Of a DNA stretch of 64,000 nucleotides, positions 8,061-19,429 are shown piece by piece. The notes beneath the pieces were generated by a model. That model was not told the origin of the DNA, ran no database searches, and saw only the letters and a program-made list of their open reading frames with translations. Source of the DNA: CAYVWB01 sp964455395 (GTDB lineage Bacteria; Desulfobacterota; Desulfovibrionia; Desulfovibrionales; Desulfovibrionaceae); assembly GCA_964455395.1 (NCBI GenBank), contig CAYVWB010000002.1:62001-126000 (forward strand), written 5' to 3'. Positions within the stretch are counted from its first letter, which is position 1. Every line of letters begins with the position of its first letter. The position numbers and the translations under genes were made by a program.

Positions 8061-8534
8061 TTACTTGCCCCCCACCTTGCTGCGCAAGAGCTCCCCGGCC
8101 ACGACGATGCCTTGGCTGCCAGCTGTCTTTGCTTCGGAAGCAAGGGTTTCCGGTTTCTTGTGGCGGTCGCCCAGCACTTTCAGGAGCATGGGAAGATTCA
8201 CCCCCGTGACCACTTCCAGGTTGCGCTCCCGCAAGAGGGAAAGGCTCAGGTTGGTGGGTGTGCCGCCGAACATGTCCGTCAGCACCAGCACGCCGCCGCC
8301 GTTGTCTGCAGCGTCCACGGCGTTGCGAATCTCGGTCAAGGTCTCGTCCACGGCGCGTGAGCCGTCCACACTGACGAAAGCGGTCCCTTGCTGCGCGCCG
8401 AGGATGAACGCTGCGGCTTCCAGCAGGCTCTGGCCGTATTGCGCGTGGGTCACCACCACCACGCCGATGGGCTGGTCGTCTGCGCCGGCGGCTGGGTCGG
8501 TGGCGTTGGGAGGAGTGTCCTTCGAATCGTTCAT
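8061..8534 (-). CDS. Mannose-family PTS component IIA
   Basis: This 157-residue cytoplasmic phosphocarrier has the active-site region VVVVTHAQYGQSLLEAA with the phosphoryl-accepting His at residue 30. A glycine-rich LTDMFGGTPTNLSL motif is typical of EIIA-Man. The first ~22 residues (acidic, Pro/Ala-rich) are an extension before the conserved domain. Together with IIB and the interrupted IIC it ends the rpoN operon. In Gram-negatives lacking a complete sugar PTS, such IIA proteins can act as regulators; that is inference here. Confidence 0.9.
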   Translation of the reverse strand: MNDSKDTPPNATDPAAGADDQPIGVVVVTHAQYGQSLLEAAAFILGAQQGTAFVSVDGSRAVDETLTEIRNAVDAADNGGGVLVLTDMFGGTPTNLSLSLLRERNLEVVTGVNLPMLLKVLGDRHKKPETLASEAKTAGSQGIVVAGELLRSKVGGK

Positions 8535-8636
8535 GACATGCCATGCGGTAACAGGAAGCGGCGCCTTCGCGAGTTCGGGAGAAACGCCGCCGGTCCCCTG
8601 GATGGCGCGCTTCAGGGAGCAGAAGGCGCTTGACCG

Positions 8637-9587
8637 TCAGCCGAGCTCGACGTGTCTGTGCTCCAACGATACACCATACTGGGATTCTTTCAAGGTGGCG
8701 AAAAGGGCCTCGCTGACAGCGACGGAGCGGTGTCTGCCGCCGGTGCAGCCGATGGCGATGGTGAGCCGGTAACGGCCCTCGGCTTGGTACAACGGCAAGA
8801 GATACTGCAGGAATTCCTGAAGCTTGACGAGGAATGTCCTGCCAGGGTCCGCGTCCAGCACATAAGCGGCGACGTCCGGATTCTGTCCGGTGAGCGGCCG
8901 CATGGCTTCCACGAAGTAGGGGTTGGGCAAGAAGCGCAGGTCGAAGACGAGATCCGCTTCGCTGGGCAGTCCGTATTTGAAGCCGAAGGAGATGAGCTGG
9001 AGGTTCAGCAAACCTGCGATGCCTTCCTCCTGCCCGGCCCACCGCTCTTGCACGCGCTTGCGCAAGTCGTGGATGGAGAAGTCCGAGGTGTCGATGACCA
9101 CGTCCGCCATGTTGCGCAAAGGGAAAAGCCGTTCGCGCTCCATGACGATGGCTTGCTCCAGGCTCAGATCGCACGCAGTCGCGTCGCATTGCATCATCTG
9201 GGAAAGGGGGTGCGGTCGCCGCGTCTGGGAGTAGCGCTTCACCAGGATGTCGTTGCGGGCTTCCATGAAGACGATCTGCGGCGCGAACCCTCGGCGGCGC
9301 AACTCGGCGATGGCTTCCAACCAGGCGTTGGGAAAGTCCTGGTTGCGGAAGAACATGCCAAGCGCCATGCCGCGGTAGTGCAGCTGATTCTGTCCGCTGA
9401 AAAGCCCCACCATCTTTTCCACCAAGGTGGCAGGCAGGCCGTCCACGGCGAAGAAGCGCATGTCCTCGAACACATCGAGCACCGTGCTCTTGCCGGCGCC
9501 GGACATGCCGCCCACCAGGATGAGCGGGAACGCGCTCCCCATGTTCTGGGGGGTCTGGTGGTTCAAGCGCTCGTGAGAAGCTCCCAT
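8637..9587 (-). CDS. rapZ: RNase adapter / nucleotide-binding protein RapZ (YvcJ family)
   Basis: This 316-residue P-loop protein has a Walker A motif GGMSGAGKST near residue 27 and the C-terminal IGCTGGRHRSVA signature of the family. In E. coli RapZ guides RNase E to the sRNA GlmZ to control amino-sugar synthesis; that role is not certain in deltaproteobacteria. The ATG at 9587 is preferred because AAGGAG lies 6 nt upstream. It makes the gene overlap ptsN by 25 bp. A later ATG at 9542 has no ribosome site. The gene is conserved beside ptsN, hpf and rpoN. Confidence 0.95.
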   Translation of the reverse strand: MGASHERLNHQTPQNMGSAFPLILVGGMSGAGKSTVLDVFEDMRFFAVDGLPATLVEKMVGLFSGQNQLHYRGMALGMFFRNQDFPNAWLEAIAELRRRGFAPQIVFMEARNDILVKRYSQTRRPHPLSQMMQCDATACDLSLEQAIVMERERLFPLRNMADVVIDTSDFSIHDLRKRVQERWAGQEEGIAGLLNLQLISFGFKYGLPSEADLVFDLRFLPNPYFVEAMRPLTGQNPDVAAYVLDADPGRTFLVKLQEFLQYLLPLYQAEGRYRLTIAIGCTGGRHRSVAVSEALFATLKESQYGVSLEHRHVELG

Positions 9588-10012
9588 AGCTGCTCCTTGG
9601 TCTCGGCTTCCTGAAAAGCGCGGCGGAAGTGGTCGTCCTTCAACAGCCGCGAGATGTGCGCGAGGATACGCAGATGCATCCCCGCCACTTTTTCCGGCGC
9701 AAGCACCAGAAAGAAGATGGTGCAGAGCTTGAAATCCAAGGCTTCGAACTCCACGCCGTTCGGGCTGCGACCCACCACCAGCTTGATCTCCTCCAAGGAG
9801 TCGAGCTTGCCGTGGGGGATGGCGACGCCGTCGCCGATGCCGGTGGTGCCGAGGGTTTCCCGCTCCATGAGGACCTTGTGGGCCCGGGCGGCGTCCAGCG
9901 TGGAGAGCTTTGCAGCCAAAGGCGCCACGAGCTCCGCAAGCACGGCGCTTTTTTCCGTGGCGCGCAATCCGGGCAGCACCAGGTCCATATCCAGGTAATC
10001 AGCCAGACGCAT
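9563..10012 (-). CDS. ptsN: Nitrogen-type PTS phosphocarrier IIA (EIIA-Ntr)
   Basis: This 149-residue regulatory IIA protein has the phosphorylated histidine at position 67 in GDGVAIPHGKL. It belongs to the PtsP/NPr/PtsN chain, which reports nitrogen and carbon state and controls potassium uptake and other targets by protein contacts. It starts 3 nt after the hpf stop and overlaps rapZ, consistent with one transcript and translational coupling. Confidence 0.95.
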   Translation of the reverse strand: MRLADYLDMDLVLPGLRATEKSAVLAELVAPLAAKLSTLDAARAHKVLMERETLGTTGIGDGVAIPHGKLDSLEEIKLVVGRSPNGVEFEALDFKLCTIFFLVLAPEKVAGMHLRILAHISRLLKDDHFRRAFQEAETKEQLWELLTSA

Positions 10013-10015
10013 GCG

Positions 10016-10558
10016 CTATCCTTCCGGATCAATAAGACCGAAGTCCTTGTTTTTCTTGTGGTAGATCACGTTGATGCGCTGCGTTTCCGCATTCCGGAAA
10101 ACGATGAACTCGTTGCCCAGGGCGTCCAGCTGTTCGGCAGCTTCATCCACGAACATGGGCTTTGGCTCCACAGCGTCCGTCTCCACGATGGCGCGCTCGC
10201 GCTTGCCGCTTTCGTCTTGGCGCAAGCTGAACGTCTCCACGGAGACCATCTTGGGAGAGACGGCGGCGCGGCGATCTTTCTTGCGGTCGCTGTTCTTGCG
10301 CAGCTGAGCTTCCAGCTTGTCCCGCACCATGTCCACGGAGGCGTACATGTCCTCGCTTTCCTCGGCGGCGGCGATGTTCAGATTGTCGCCCACGAGGCTG
10401 ATCTCCGCGATGTGGCGGAATTTCTCCACACGCAACATGGCTTCGATGGCCACGTTCTCCGAGTCCGTGAATTTCAAGAGTTTTTCGAAGCGACGCCGGG
10501 CGTATTTCTTGAGGTGGTCGGAGGGTTGGAAATTCTTGAAAGTGATGGCGACGTTCAT
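10016..10558 (-). CDS. hpf: Ribosome hibernation promoting factor, long form
   Basis: This protein binds the 30S subunit and drives ribosomes into inactive 100S dimers in slow growth. The N-terminal ~100 residues form the ribosome-binding domain (MNVAITFKNFQPSDHLKKYA...). A charged linker (~100-125) leads to a C-terminal dimerisation domain (~125-180, ending KNKDFGLIDPEG), so this is the long type. A good ribosome site (AAGGAGAT) precedes the ATG. Its place directly after rpoN is conserved in proteobacteria. Confidence 0.95.
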   Translation of the reverse strand: MNVAITFKNFQPSDHLKKYARRRFEKLLKFTDSENVAIEAMLRVEKFRHIAEISLVGDNLNIAAAEESEDMYASVDMVRDKLEAQLRKNSDRKKDRRAAVSPKMVSVETFSLRQDESGKRERAIVETDAVEPKPMFVDEAAEQLDALGNEFIVFRNAETQRINVIYHKKNKDFGLIDPEG

Positions 10559-10627
10559 GGGATCTCCTTGCTTGTGGCGGCGGGCGCGTGGCGTCGCGCC
10601 TCCTTTCGAGCGGGCGGCGAGCGAGGG

Positions 10628-12073
10628 TCAGAAGACCTGCTTGCGCTTGGACGAGGAGGCGATGTTCAGGGCCGACCGGTATTTGGCGACAGTACGCCGT
10701 GCGATGTTCACTTGCAGCTCCTTCTTGAGGACTTCTGCAATCTTCTCGTCGGAGAGAGGCCGCCTGGGGTCTTCCTCCGCTACCATTTTCTTGATGAGCG
10801 CCTTGACGCTTTCGGAGCCCACTTGCGAGCCGTCGTCCATGCCCAGCGCAGAGTTGAAGAAAAACTTCAACTCGAAGACGCCATGCGGCGTGGCCACGTA
10901 CTTGTTGGTGGTGATGCGGCTGACCGTGGACTCGTGCATGCCGATGTCGTCTGCAATGTCTTTCAAGATCAGCGGCTTGAGTTGTGTGACGCCGTGTTCG
11001 AAAAACTCCCGCTGATGCTTCACCACGGACTCGGTCACCTTGTACAGCGTGCGTTGGCGCTGGTAGAGGCTCTTCATCAGCCAGACGGCTGAGCGCATTT
11101 TCTCCTGAAAGTACTCTTTATCTTTTTCAGCCTTGGCGGGCAAGTTGTCCACCAGCTCCGTGTTCAGCGACAGCCGCGGCATGTCCTCGTCGTTCAGAGC
11201 GATGACGAACTCGTCCCCATACTTGAACACCTGGACGTCCGGCGCCACGTAGAGGGGCTCCTCCGAGCCGTAGCTGGCGCCGGGCATGGGGTCCAGCGTC
11301 TTGATGACGTCCAGATACTCCTTGAGCTCGTCCATGGATATCCTGAACTTGCGCGCCAAGGGCTTGTACCGGCGTTTCTCCAGGTCTTCCAGATGTTCGC
11401 GCACCAGCTCCACCAGCACGGGGTCGTCCATCTCGTGGAGTTCCAGCTGCACCAGCAGGCACTCCGCAGGGGTGCGCGCCGCCACGCCCACGGGGTCCAG
11501 CCGTTGCACCAGCTGCAGCACGCGCTCCACCGTCTCCGGGTCGCTGTGGGTGAGCGCGGCGAGTTCCTCCGTGGAAGCTTGCAGGTACCCGGCGGAATCC
11601 AGGTTGCAGATGATGGCTTCGCCCACGCAGATCTCTTCCTCGCTCAAGCGGGAGAGCCGCAGCTGCCACGCCAGATGGCCTTCCAAAGAACGGGCTCCGG
11701 AGAGCCGCGCTTCGAAGGAGACCGCGTCGTCCGGGTTTTCGCGCACGGTGGCTTGGCGGGAGGTGGAAGCGAAATCGCCGAGGTAGTCGTCCCACTCCGC
11801 GTTCTTGGCCAGCTCTTCCTCGCTGCGGGGGGTCACGCCGGAGAGGTCCCACTCGCGTTCGGCCGCTTCCTGGCTTTCCTGCTCCCGAGCTTGCTCCTGG
11901 TCCGGCGCAGGCTCCAGGTTTTCTTCCAGCAAGGGGTTTTCCAGCAGCTCGTTCTGGACAGTATCCAGCAATTCGAGCTTGGAGAGCTGCAGCAGTTTGA
12001 TGGCTTGCTGCAACTGCGGCGTCATCACCAGCTGCTGGCTGAGCTTGAGTTGTTGTCTGAGTTCGAGGGCCAT
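10628..12073 (-). CDS. rpoN: RNA polymerase sigma-54 factor
   Basis: Sigma-54 directs polymerase to -24/-12 promoters and needs enhancer-binding ATPases. Region I is typical (LRQQLKLSQQLVMTPQLQQA, residues ~5-24), followed by an acidic Glu-rich region II (~55-95), the core-binding region, and the C-terminal RpoN box ARRTVAKYRS. The 481-residue length is normal. The ATG at 12073 is chosen because region I starts here; its ribosome site is poor. In many relatives the lptC-lptA-lptB genes precede rpoN. Here only about 250 bp separate it from kdsC. Confidence 0.96.
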   Translation of the reverse strand: MALELRQQLKLSQQLVMTPQLQQAIKLLQLSKLELLDTVQNELLENPLLEENLEPAPDQEQAREQESQEAAEREWDLSGVTPRSEEELAKNAEWDDYLGDFASTSRQATVRENPDDAVSFEARLSGARSLEGHLAWQLRLSRLSEEEICVGEAIICNLDSAGYLQASTEELAALTHSDPETVERVLQLVQRLDPVGVAARTPAECLLVQLELHEMDDPVLVELVREHLEDLEKRRYKPLARKFRISMDELKEYLDVIKTLDPMPGASYGSEEPLYVAPDVQVFKYGDEFVIALNDEDMPRLSLNTELVDNLPAKAEKDKEYFQEKMRSAVWLMKSLYQRQRTLYKVTESVVKHQREFFEHGVTQLKPLILKDIADDIGMHESTVSRITTNKYVATPHGVFELKFFFNSALGMDDGSQVGSESVKALIKKMVAEEDPRRPLSDEKIAEVLKKELQVNIARRTVAKYRSALNIASSSKRKQVF

Positions 12074-12320
12074 GGTGTGGGTGCGGCGCGTCCGGATGTC
12101 GTTGGGCAAGGCGCGGGAGAGGCTGCTCCTCGCGGCTTGCGGTTTCACAAATTCGTCGAGAAAGCCGCCTGCGTCGCAGCAGAAAGCGCCTTGCGGCATA
12201 CTTGTTGCTGACTGCTACTCTCTGCCACAGATGACTGCCTGTGGCAACGTCTTCGAGTGAGATTTCCGAAACCTGACGCCAGCAGCCGCTGAAGCCGGGG
12301 GACGCCGACAGAACAATGGC

Positions 12321-12914
12321 TCAGCGCAGCCCCACGCCGGCGAACCAGCGCGCGGTCTCGTCCTGCAAGCGGCCCTGACAGAAGAGGATGAAGCGGATGG
12401 CCTCGCGCACGGCGCCGCGGCCACCGGGCCGAGCGAGCACGTGCAGCGCCTGACGCAGCGTCTCCGGCTGGGCGTTGGGCACGGCCAAGGGCAGGCCCAC
12501 CACGGCCATGGGCGCGAGGTCCACCCAGTCGTCGCCGATATACGCCGTCTCGCAGAAGGAGACCCCCACATCACGGCAGATGGCCTCCAGCGCGGAGACT
12601 TTCTCCACCCGGCCGGCCACGTAATGCGCGATGCCCAACTCCTCCACCCGCGTACGCACGGCTTCCGAATTGAGCCCCGTGATGACCGCCACCTCCAGGC
12701 CCAGGCCTTGGGCGGCTTTGATCCCCAAGCCGTCCTGCACGTCGAAGCGTTTGTGGATGGCGCCGTCATGGTCGTAGTGGAGCCCGCCGTCGGTGAGCAC
12801 GCCGTCCACGTCCGTGACGAGGAGTTTGACGCGTTTGGCGGCGCGGGCCACGGCGGTTCTGGAGGTGCGGGGGCGTCCCTGGAGCCGGTGGGGGGGGAGG
12901 TGGCTGAAGGGCAT
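12321..12914 (-). CDS. kdsC: 3-deoxy-D-manno-octulosonate 8-phosphate phosphatase
   Basis: KdsC is a HAD-superfamily phosphatase that frees KDO for lipopolysaccharide synthesis. The 197-residue protein has motif I VTDVDGVLTDGG (~33-44), motif II VITGLNSEA and motif III/IV YIGDDWVDL. About 28 extra basic residues precede the conserved domain, so the true start could be further in. It begins 3 nt after pyrG. The expected partner kdsA (KDO-8-phosphate synthase) and the LPS transport genes that often follow are not in the window. Confidence 0.93.
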   Translation of the reverse strand: MPFSHLPPHRLQGRPRTSRTAVARAAKRVKLLVTDVDGVLTDGGLHYDHDGAIHKRFDVQDGLGIKAAQGLGLEVAVITGLNSEAVRTRVEELGIAHYVAGRVEKVSALEAICRDVGVSFCETAYIGDDWVDLAPMAVVGLPLAVPNAQPETLRQALHVLARPGGRGAVREAIRFILFCQGRLQDETARWFAGVGLR

Positions 12915-12917
12915 GGG

Positions 12918-15815
<2,898 letters not shown>

Positions 15816-15819
<4 letters not shown>

Positions 15820-16295
15820 GCGCCACCACGGAAGACCTGCTTCGCTGGGAGCCGTCCATGCGACGCGCCCTCGCCTTGGCGGAAGCCGCCGCAGCGCACG
15901 GCGAGGCGCCAGTGGGCGCCGTGCTGCTGGACCCTGCAGGCGAGGAACTTGCGGCCGCGCACAACACGCCCATCGCAGGCTGCGACCCCACGGCCCACGC
16001 CGAGATCCTCGCTTTGCGGGCCGGAGCCTCGCGACTGGGCAACTATCGGCTTGTCGGCGCGACCATGGTCGTCACCTTGGAGCCATGCCTCATGTGCGTG
16101 GGCGCGCTGGTGCATGCACGGGTGGCGCGGGTGGTCTTCGGAGCGCACGATCCCAAGGCCGGCGCAGTCAGCAGTCAACTGGAAGGCTTCGCCCTGCCCT
16201 TTCTGAACCACCGGGTGACGGTGGTGGGCGGCGTATTGGCCGAGGCTTGCGGCGACATCCTGCGACGGTTCTTCCAAGCCCGTCGCGGCGGCTGA
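15816..16295 (+). CDS. tadA: tRNA-specific adenosine deaminase
   Basis: TadA converts the wobble adenosine of tRNA-Arg(ACG) to inosine. The 159-residue protein has the zinc-binding deaminase motifs HAEILAL (His ligand and proton-shuttle Glu) and PCLMC (two Cys ligands), spaced as in the family. Its ATG overlaps the purQ stop codon. A hairpin with a short T tract follows about 80 bp downstream. Confidence 0.95.
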
Positions 16296-16374
16296 GCGCG
16301 TACGCCGCCAACCTGCGCCCTCCCCCTTGCGGGATGAGTCGGGGTCGTCGCTGCGAAGGCGCATCCAGACGCAG

Positions 16375-16405
16375 TGAATACGTGGTGAAGCCGTATTCAT
16401 TTTCT
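16375..16405 (+). terminator. Weak terminator after tadA / palindrome before the sugar dehydrogenase
   Basis: TGAATACG (16375-16382) and CGTATTCA (16392-16399) form a perfect 8-bp stem with a 9-base loop, followed by TTTTCT. It may end the purQ-tadA transcript. Because a -10-like TATGAT (16417-16422) for the next gene follows closely, it could instead be an operator. Confidence 0.45.
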
Positions 16406-16458
16406 CCCGAACCGTGTATGATGGCCTATTCGCAACCATCAACCTGTTTGGAGAGCAT

Positions 16459-17664
16459 ATGCGTCGATTCACCCGAATCCACATCCTGTGCGCCGCCCTG
16501 CTGCTCTTGACTGCGGGCGTGGCCGTTGCTGCGGAGCCTTTCATCTCGGAGGGCGACGTCCCCGTCAACCGCGGGTTCATGCGCGAAGAGATCGTCAAGG
16601 GGCTGGAGCACCCCTGGGGCATGACCTGGCTGCCTGACGGGACCATTCTCATCACGGAACGGCCCGGTCGGTTGCGCATCGTCCGGGACGGCGCGCTTGC
16701 GCCGGGGGCTGTCCCTGGCGTCCCGGAAGTCCTCGCGTTCCGTCAAGGCGGCTTGCTGGACGTGAGCGCGCATCCGCAGTTCGCCGAAAACCGATTCCTC
16801 TACCTGACCTACGCCGCCGGGACAGAAGACGCCAACCACACCCGCGTGGCGCGTGGCGTCTTCGAGAACGACGCCCTCACCGACGTGGAAGTCATCTTCG
16901 AGGTTTCCCAGAAGAAATCCGGCGGCCAGCACTTCGGCTCCCGGTTGGCATGGCTCCCCGACGGCACGCTCCTCGTCTCCATCGGCGACGGCGGCAACCC
17001 GCCCGTCACCCTGGAAGGCGAGTACATCCGACTGCAGGCGCAGGAGTTGGACAGCCACCTGGGCAAGGTGCTCCGCCTCAACGACGACGGCTCCGCTCCT
17101 GCGGACAACCCCTTCGCCGACACGCTGGACGCCGAACCGCAAGTCTATTCCTATGGTCATCGCAACATCCAGGGCATGACCTACGACCCCATCCGCGAGA
17201 TGGTGTGGGCCTCCGAACACGGAGCCCTCGGCGGCGACGAATTGAACGCTCCGCAACCCGGCGAGAACTACGGCTGGCCCATCGCCACCTACAGCCGCGA
17301 GTACTCGGACGGCGATCCCATCGGTGAAGGCAGGACCCTGCCCCGCATGGTGAACCCCAAAGTGGTCTGGCTCAGCGCCATCGCGCCCTCCGGCCTCATG
17401 CTCTACACCGGCGACGCGTTTCCCGACTGGCGGGGCGACCTCTTCGCCGGCGGCCTCATCTCCCAGGACATCCGCCATCTGGAACTGGACGACGCCGGCG
17501 CCGTGGTCAACCAACGCGCTCTGCGCATGGGTCAACGCGTCCGCGACGTGCGCCAAGGCCCCGATGGCATGATCTACGTCCTTACGGATGAAGACACCGG
17601 CCGCCTGCTGCGCCTCGTCCCCGAGACCGCCGACCCCGCCGAACCCGACCCCACCACGCCCTAG
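16459..17664 (+). CDS. PQQ-dependent soluble aldose/glucose dehydrogenase-like protein
   Basis: This 401-residue exported beta-propeller of the GSDH/Sorbosone-dehydrogenase family oxidises sugars with pyrroloquinoline quinone in the periplasm. A signal peptide is present (cleavage probably after VAVAA). Then come the family hallmarks GLEHPWGMTWLPDGTILITE, QHFGSRLAWLPDGTLLVS with the likely catalytic His, and ASEHGALGGDELN plus GENYGWP, which bind PQQ and calcium. The ATG at 16459 has TTTGGAGAG upstream and a TATGAT -10-like box at 16417. PQQ biosynthesis genes are not nearby, so cofactor supply is unknown. Confidence 0.9.
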   Translation: MRRFTRIHILCAALLLLTAGVAVAAEPFISEGDVPVNRGFMREEIVKGLEHPWGMTWLPDGTILITERPGRLRIVRDGALAPGAVPGVPEVLAFRQGGLLDVSAHPQFAENRFLYLTYAAGTEDANHTRVARGVFENDALTDVEVIFEVSQKKSGGQHFGSRLAWLPDGTLLVSIGDGGNPPVTLEGEYIRLQAQELDSHLGKVLRLNDDGSAPADNPFADTLDAEPQVYSYGHRNIQGMTYDPIREMVWASEHGALGGDELNAPQPGENYGWPIATYSREYSDGDPIGEGRTLPRMVNPKVVWLSAIAPSGLMLYTGDAFPDWRGDLFAGGLISQDIRHLELDDAGAVVNQRALRMGQRVRDVRQGPDGMIYVLTDEDTGRLLRLVPETADPAEPDPTTP

Positions 17665-17709
17665 GCGCGCCGCGAGGGGGCTGCGACTCCTCCCCTCCCA
17701 GGACTCATG

Positions 17710-17752
17710 CGGCCGATCGACTGCGTCCACGACGCCATCACGATCGGCCGCT
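17710..17752 (+). terminator. Inverted repeat after the sugar dehydrogenase gene
   Basis: GCGGCCGATCG (17710-17720) pairs perfectly with CGATCGGCCGC (17742-17752) across a 21-base loop and is followed by TTGTTTCG. It starts 45 bp past the stop codon and is probably a transcription end. The long loop makes this less certain. Confidence 0.45.
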
Positions 17753-18166
17753 TGTTTCGTGGCGGCGCGCATCCACCGCGTCTCCCGTCACAGAGCGCCC
17801 CGACGCAACACGCTCCCCCGCCGGCCCTGCACGACGCGTTTCTGGAGCAGGCGCTGCGTTCAGAGGACCTGTCCTGGAACGACTCCTGCTACACATGGAG
17901 ACCGCGTCGGCTGCAGGGGCTGACCCGAAACCTCAAGCGCAGCCGTGTTGTCCATAATTTCGGGACGCTACGGTTTCACGGCCGCTGTTCGTCGCAGGCG
18001 CGTGCGGTTGGCGCCTTGCAATAGTGTAGACAATGTCCGCAGCGTCTTTCATTTTTGGCGGATCAAGCCCCGCGGCGTGGCGCTTGGCCACGCACCCTGT
18101 TCAGTCCTCTCGGCAGTGCGCTCCAGCGGGAGCGGGATCACGCAGTCGCACGACACGGAGCACGCC
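17753..18166. other. Intergenic region upstream of the recombinase/Mop gene
   Basis: No convincing gene is seen in this stretch. CACGGAG upstream of 18167 is the ribosome site of the next gene. GTGTAGACAATG near 18020-18035 resembles a promoter element, but no clear -35/-10 pair can be named. Confidence 0.35.
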
Positions 18167-19429
18167 ATGTCCCATCGTCATCCATTCCTGATGTCCTGCA
18201 ACTCCTCGGAACACTCCGGTGACGCCGCGTTTCTGGACGAGATGTCGTCCGGCGCCCTGCGCGAGCTGCGCCGCGCCATCGACGCCAGGCTGGAACCCGA
18301 GCCGTCAGGCCCCGAACCACGCGCCGGCGCGCCCAGAGCGTGCCGCCTGTTCACCGTCTCGGAGGGGGTCCGGCGCCTGGAGGGACCTCAGCTGGAGGCC
18401 TTGACCCGCGCTTTCGAAGCGTGGGTGGAGGCCGCGCGTGACGAGCGCATCCGCCGTTCCCGCGAACGCGTCTTCCTCGTCTACCTGCTCTTGCGTTACA
18501 CGGGCGCGCGGCTGGGCGAGGTGCTGGCGCTGGATGAACGCAGCCATTTCGATTTCCGGCGTGGCGTGGTCGCCATCCCCGCCGAGCCGGGCGAGTCCCC
18601 GCCGCAATGCGATACGGCGACGGCGGAAAACGCCGCGCGGGAAGTTCCCCTGCCGGACGACGTCATCGACCGCATCCGCCGATACTGCGCGCGTCACGAT
18701 CCGGATTCCTCGAACTCCATGGCCCCGTTCGACAAATCAGCCATCCCCCGGGAACGCCTCTTCGACGTGGACCCCGGTTTCGTACGGCGCAAGTTCCAGG
18801 AGCAGGAAGCAGCCGCCGGGCTCCCCAAGGAGCTCCTGAACCCCCGCGTGCTGCGGGCCTCCCGCGCCATCGAACTGCTGCAAGGGGGCATGCCCCTGCG
18901 CGCCGTGCAGGCGCTGCTGGGTCACGCCAGAGCGGACCTCACCGCCTCCTACGTCACCTTGGCGGACGAGGACGCGCGGCGCATCATCCACACCCACTGC
19001 GCACGGGAATTCTCCCACCAGACCAGCGCGCGCAACATGTTCCGGGGGACCATCACCCGCATCGAGGGGTCGGCGCTGCAATGCCGGGTCACCCTGCGCA
19101 CGGCTGGCGGCGACGAGCTCGCCGCGCACATCACCACCCGCAGCCGTCGACGGCTGGCCCTGGAGGAAGGCGTCCGCGTCACGGCGCTCGTCAAAGCCAC
19201 ACAGGCGGAGGCCTTGCTCCCGGCGGAAGCCTCCACCGGGGTGAACGCCCTCCCCTGCGTTGTGACAAGGGTTGAAGACGACGGCGTCTTTGCCGAGGTG
19301 ACCGGCGTACTGCGCGACGGGGCCGCGGTCTGTGCGCTGCTCCCCTCGACAGAAGCCCGGCGCCGCGGCTTCGATGTCGGAACGTCCTTCCTCTTCCGAT
19401 GCGCCGCCCACGGGGTCGTGCTGCTGTAG
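18167..19429 (+). CDS. Tyrosine-recombinase-like protein fused to two Mop (molybdate-binding) domains
   Basis: This 420-residue fusion has residues ~75-275 matching the catalytic domain of phage-integrase-type recombinases: Arg I at R115 (YTGARLGEVL), an LLGHARADLTASY motif giving H253 and the nucleophile Y262, and RVLR at 227-230 where HxLR is usual (His replaced by Arg). Residues ~288-352 (SARNMFRGTITRIEG...HITTRSRRRLALEEG) are a clear Mop/TOBE domain, and a second, weaker copy fills 355-420. There is no obvious arm-binding domain. Such a fusion suggests molybdate-responsive DNA binding, perhaps a regulator rather than an integrase. Its target is unknown, and no molybdate transport gene is adjacent. 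GGAG precedes the ATG. Confidence 0.85.
   Translation: MSHRHPFLMSCNSSEHSGDAAFLDEMSSGALRELRRAIDARLEPEPSGPEPRAGAPRACRLFTVSEGVRRLEGPQLEALTRAFEAWVEAARDERIRRSRERVFLVYLLLRYTGARLGEVLALDERSHFDFRRGVVAIPAEPGESPPQCDTATAENAAREVPLPDDVIDRIRRYCARHDPDSSNSMAPFDKSAIPRERLFDVDPGFVRRKFQEQEAAAGLPKELLNPRVLRASRAIELLQGGMPLRAVQALLGHARADLTASYVTLADEDARRIIHTHCAREFSHQTSARNMFRGTITRIEGSALQCRVTLRTAGGDELAAHITTRSRRRLALEEGVRVTALVKATQAEALLPAEASTGVNALPCVVTRVEDDGVFAEVTGVLRDGAAVCALLPSTEARRRGFDVGTSFLFRCAAHGVVLL

Noticed and set aside
16296..16460. Possible signal-recognition-particle RNA or tRNA next to tadA
   Set aside because: Neither the conserved GGAA/AGCAG core of SRP RNA nor a cloverleaf is visible in the gap.
17707..18024. 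105-codon frame between the sugar dehydrogenase and recombinase genes
   Set aside because: No ribosome site, no recognisable domain, and composition typical of chance frames in GC-rich DNA.
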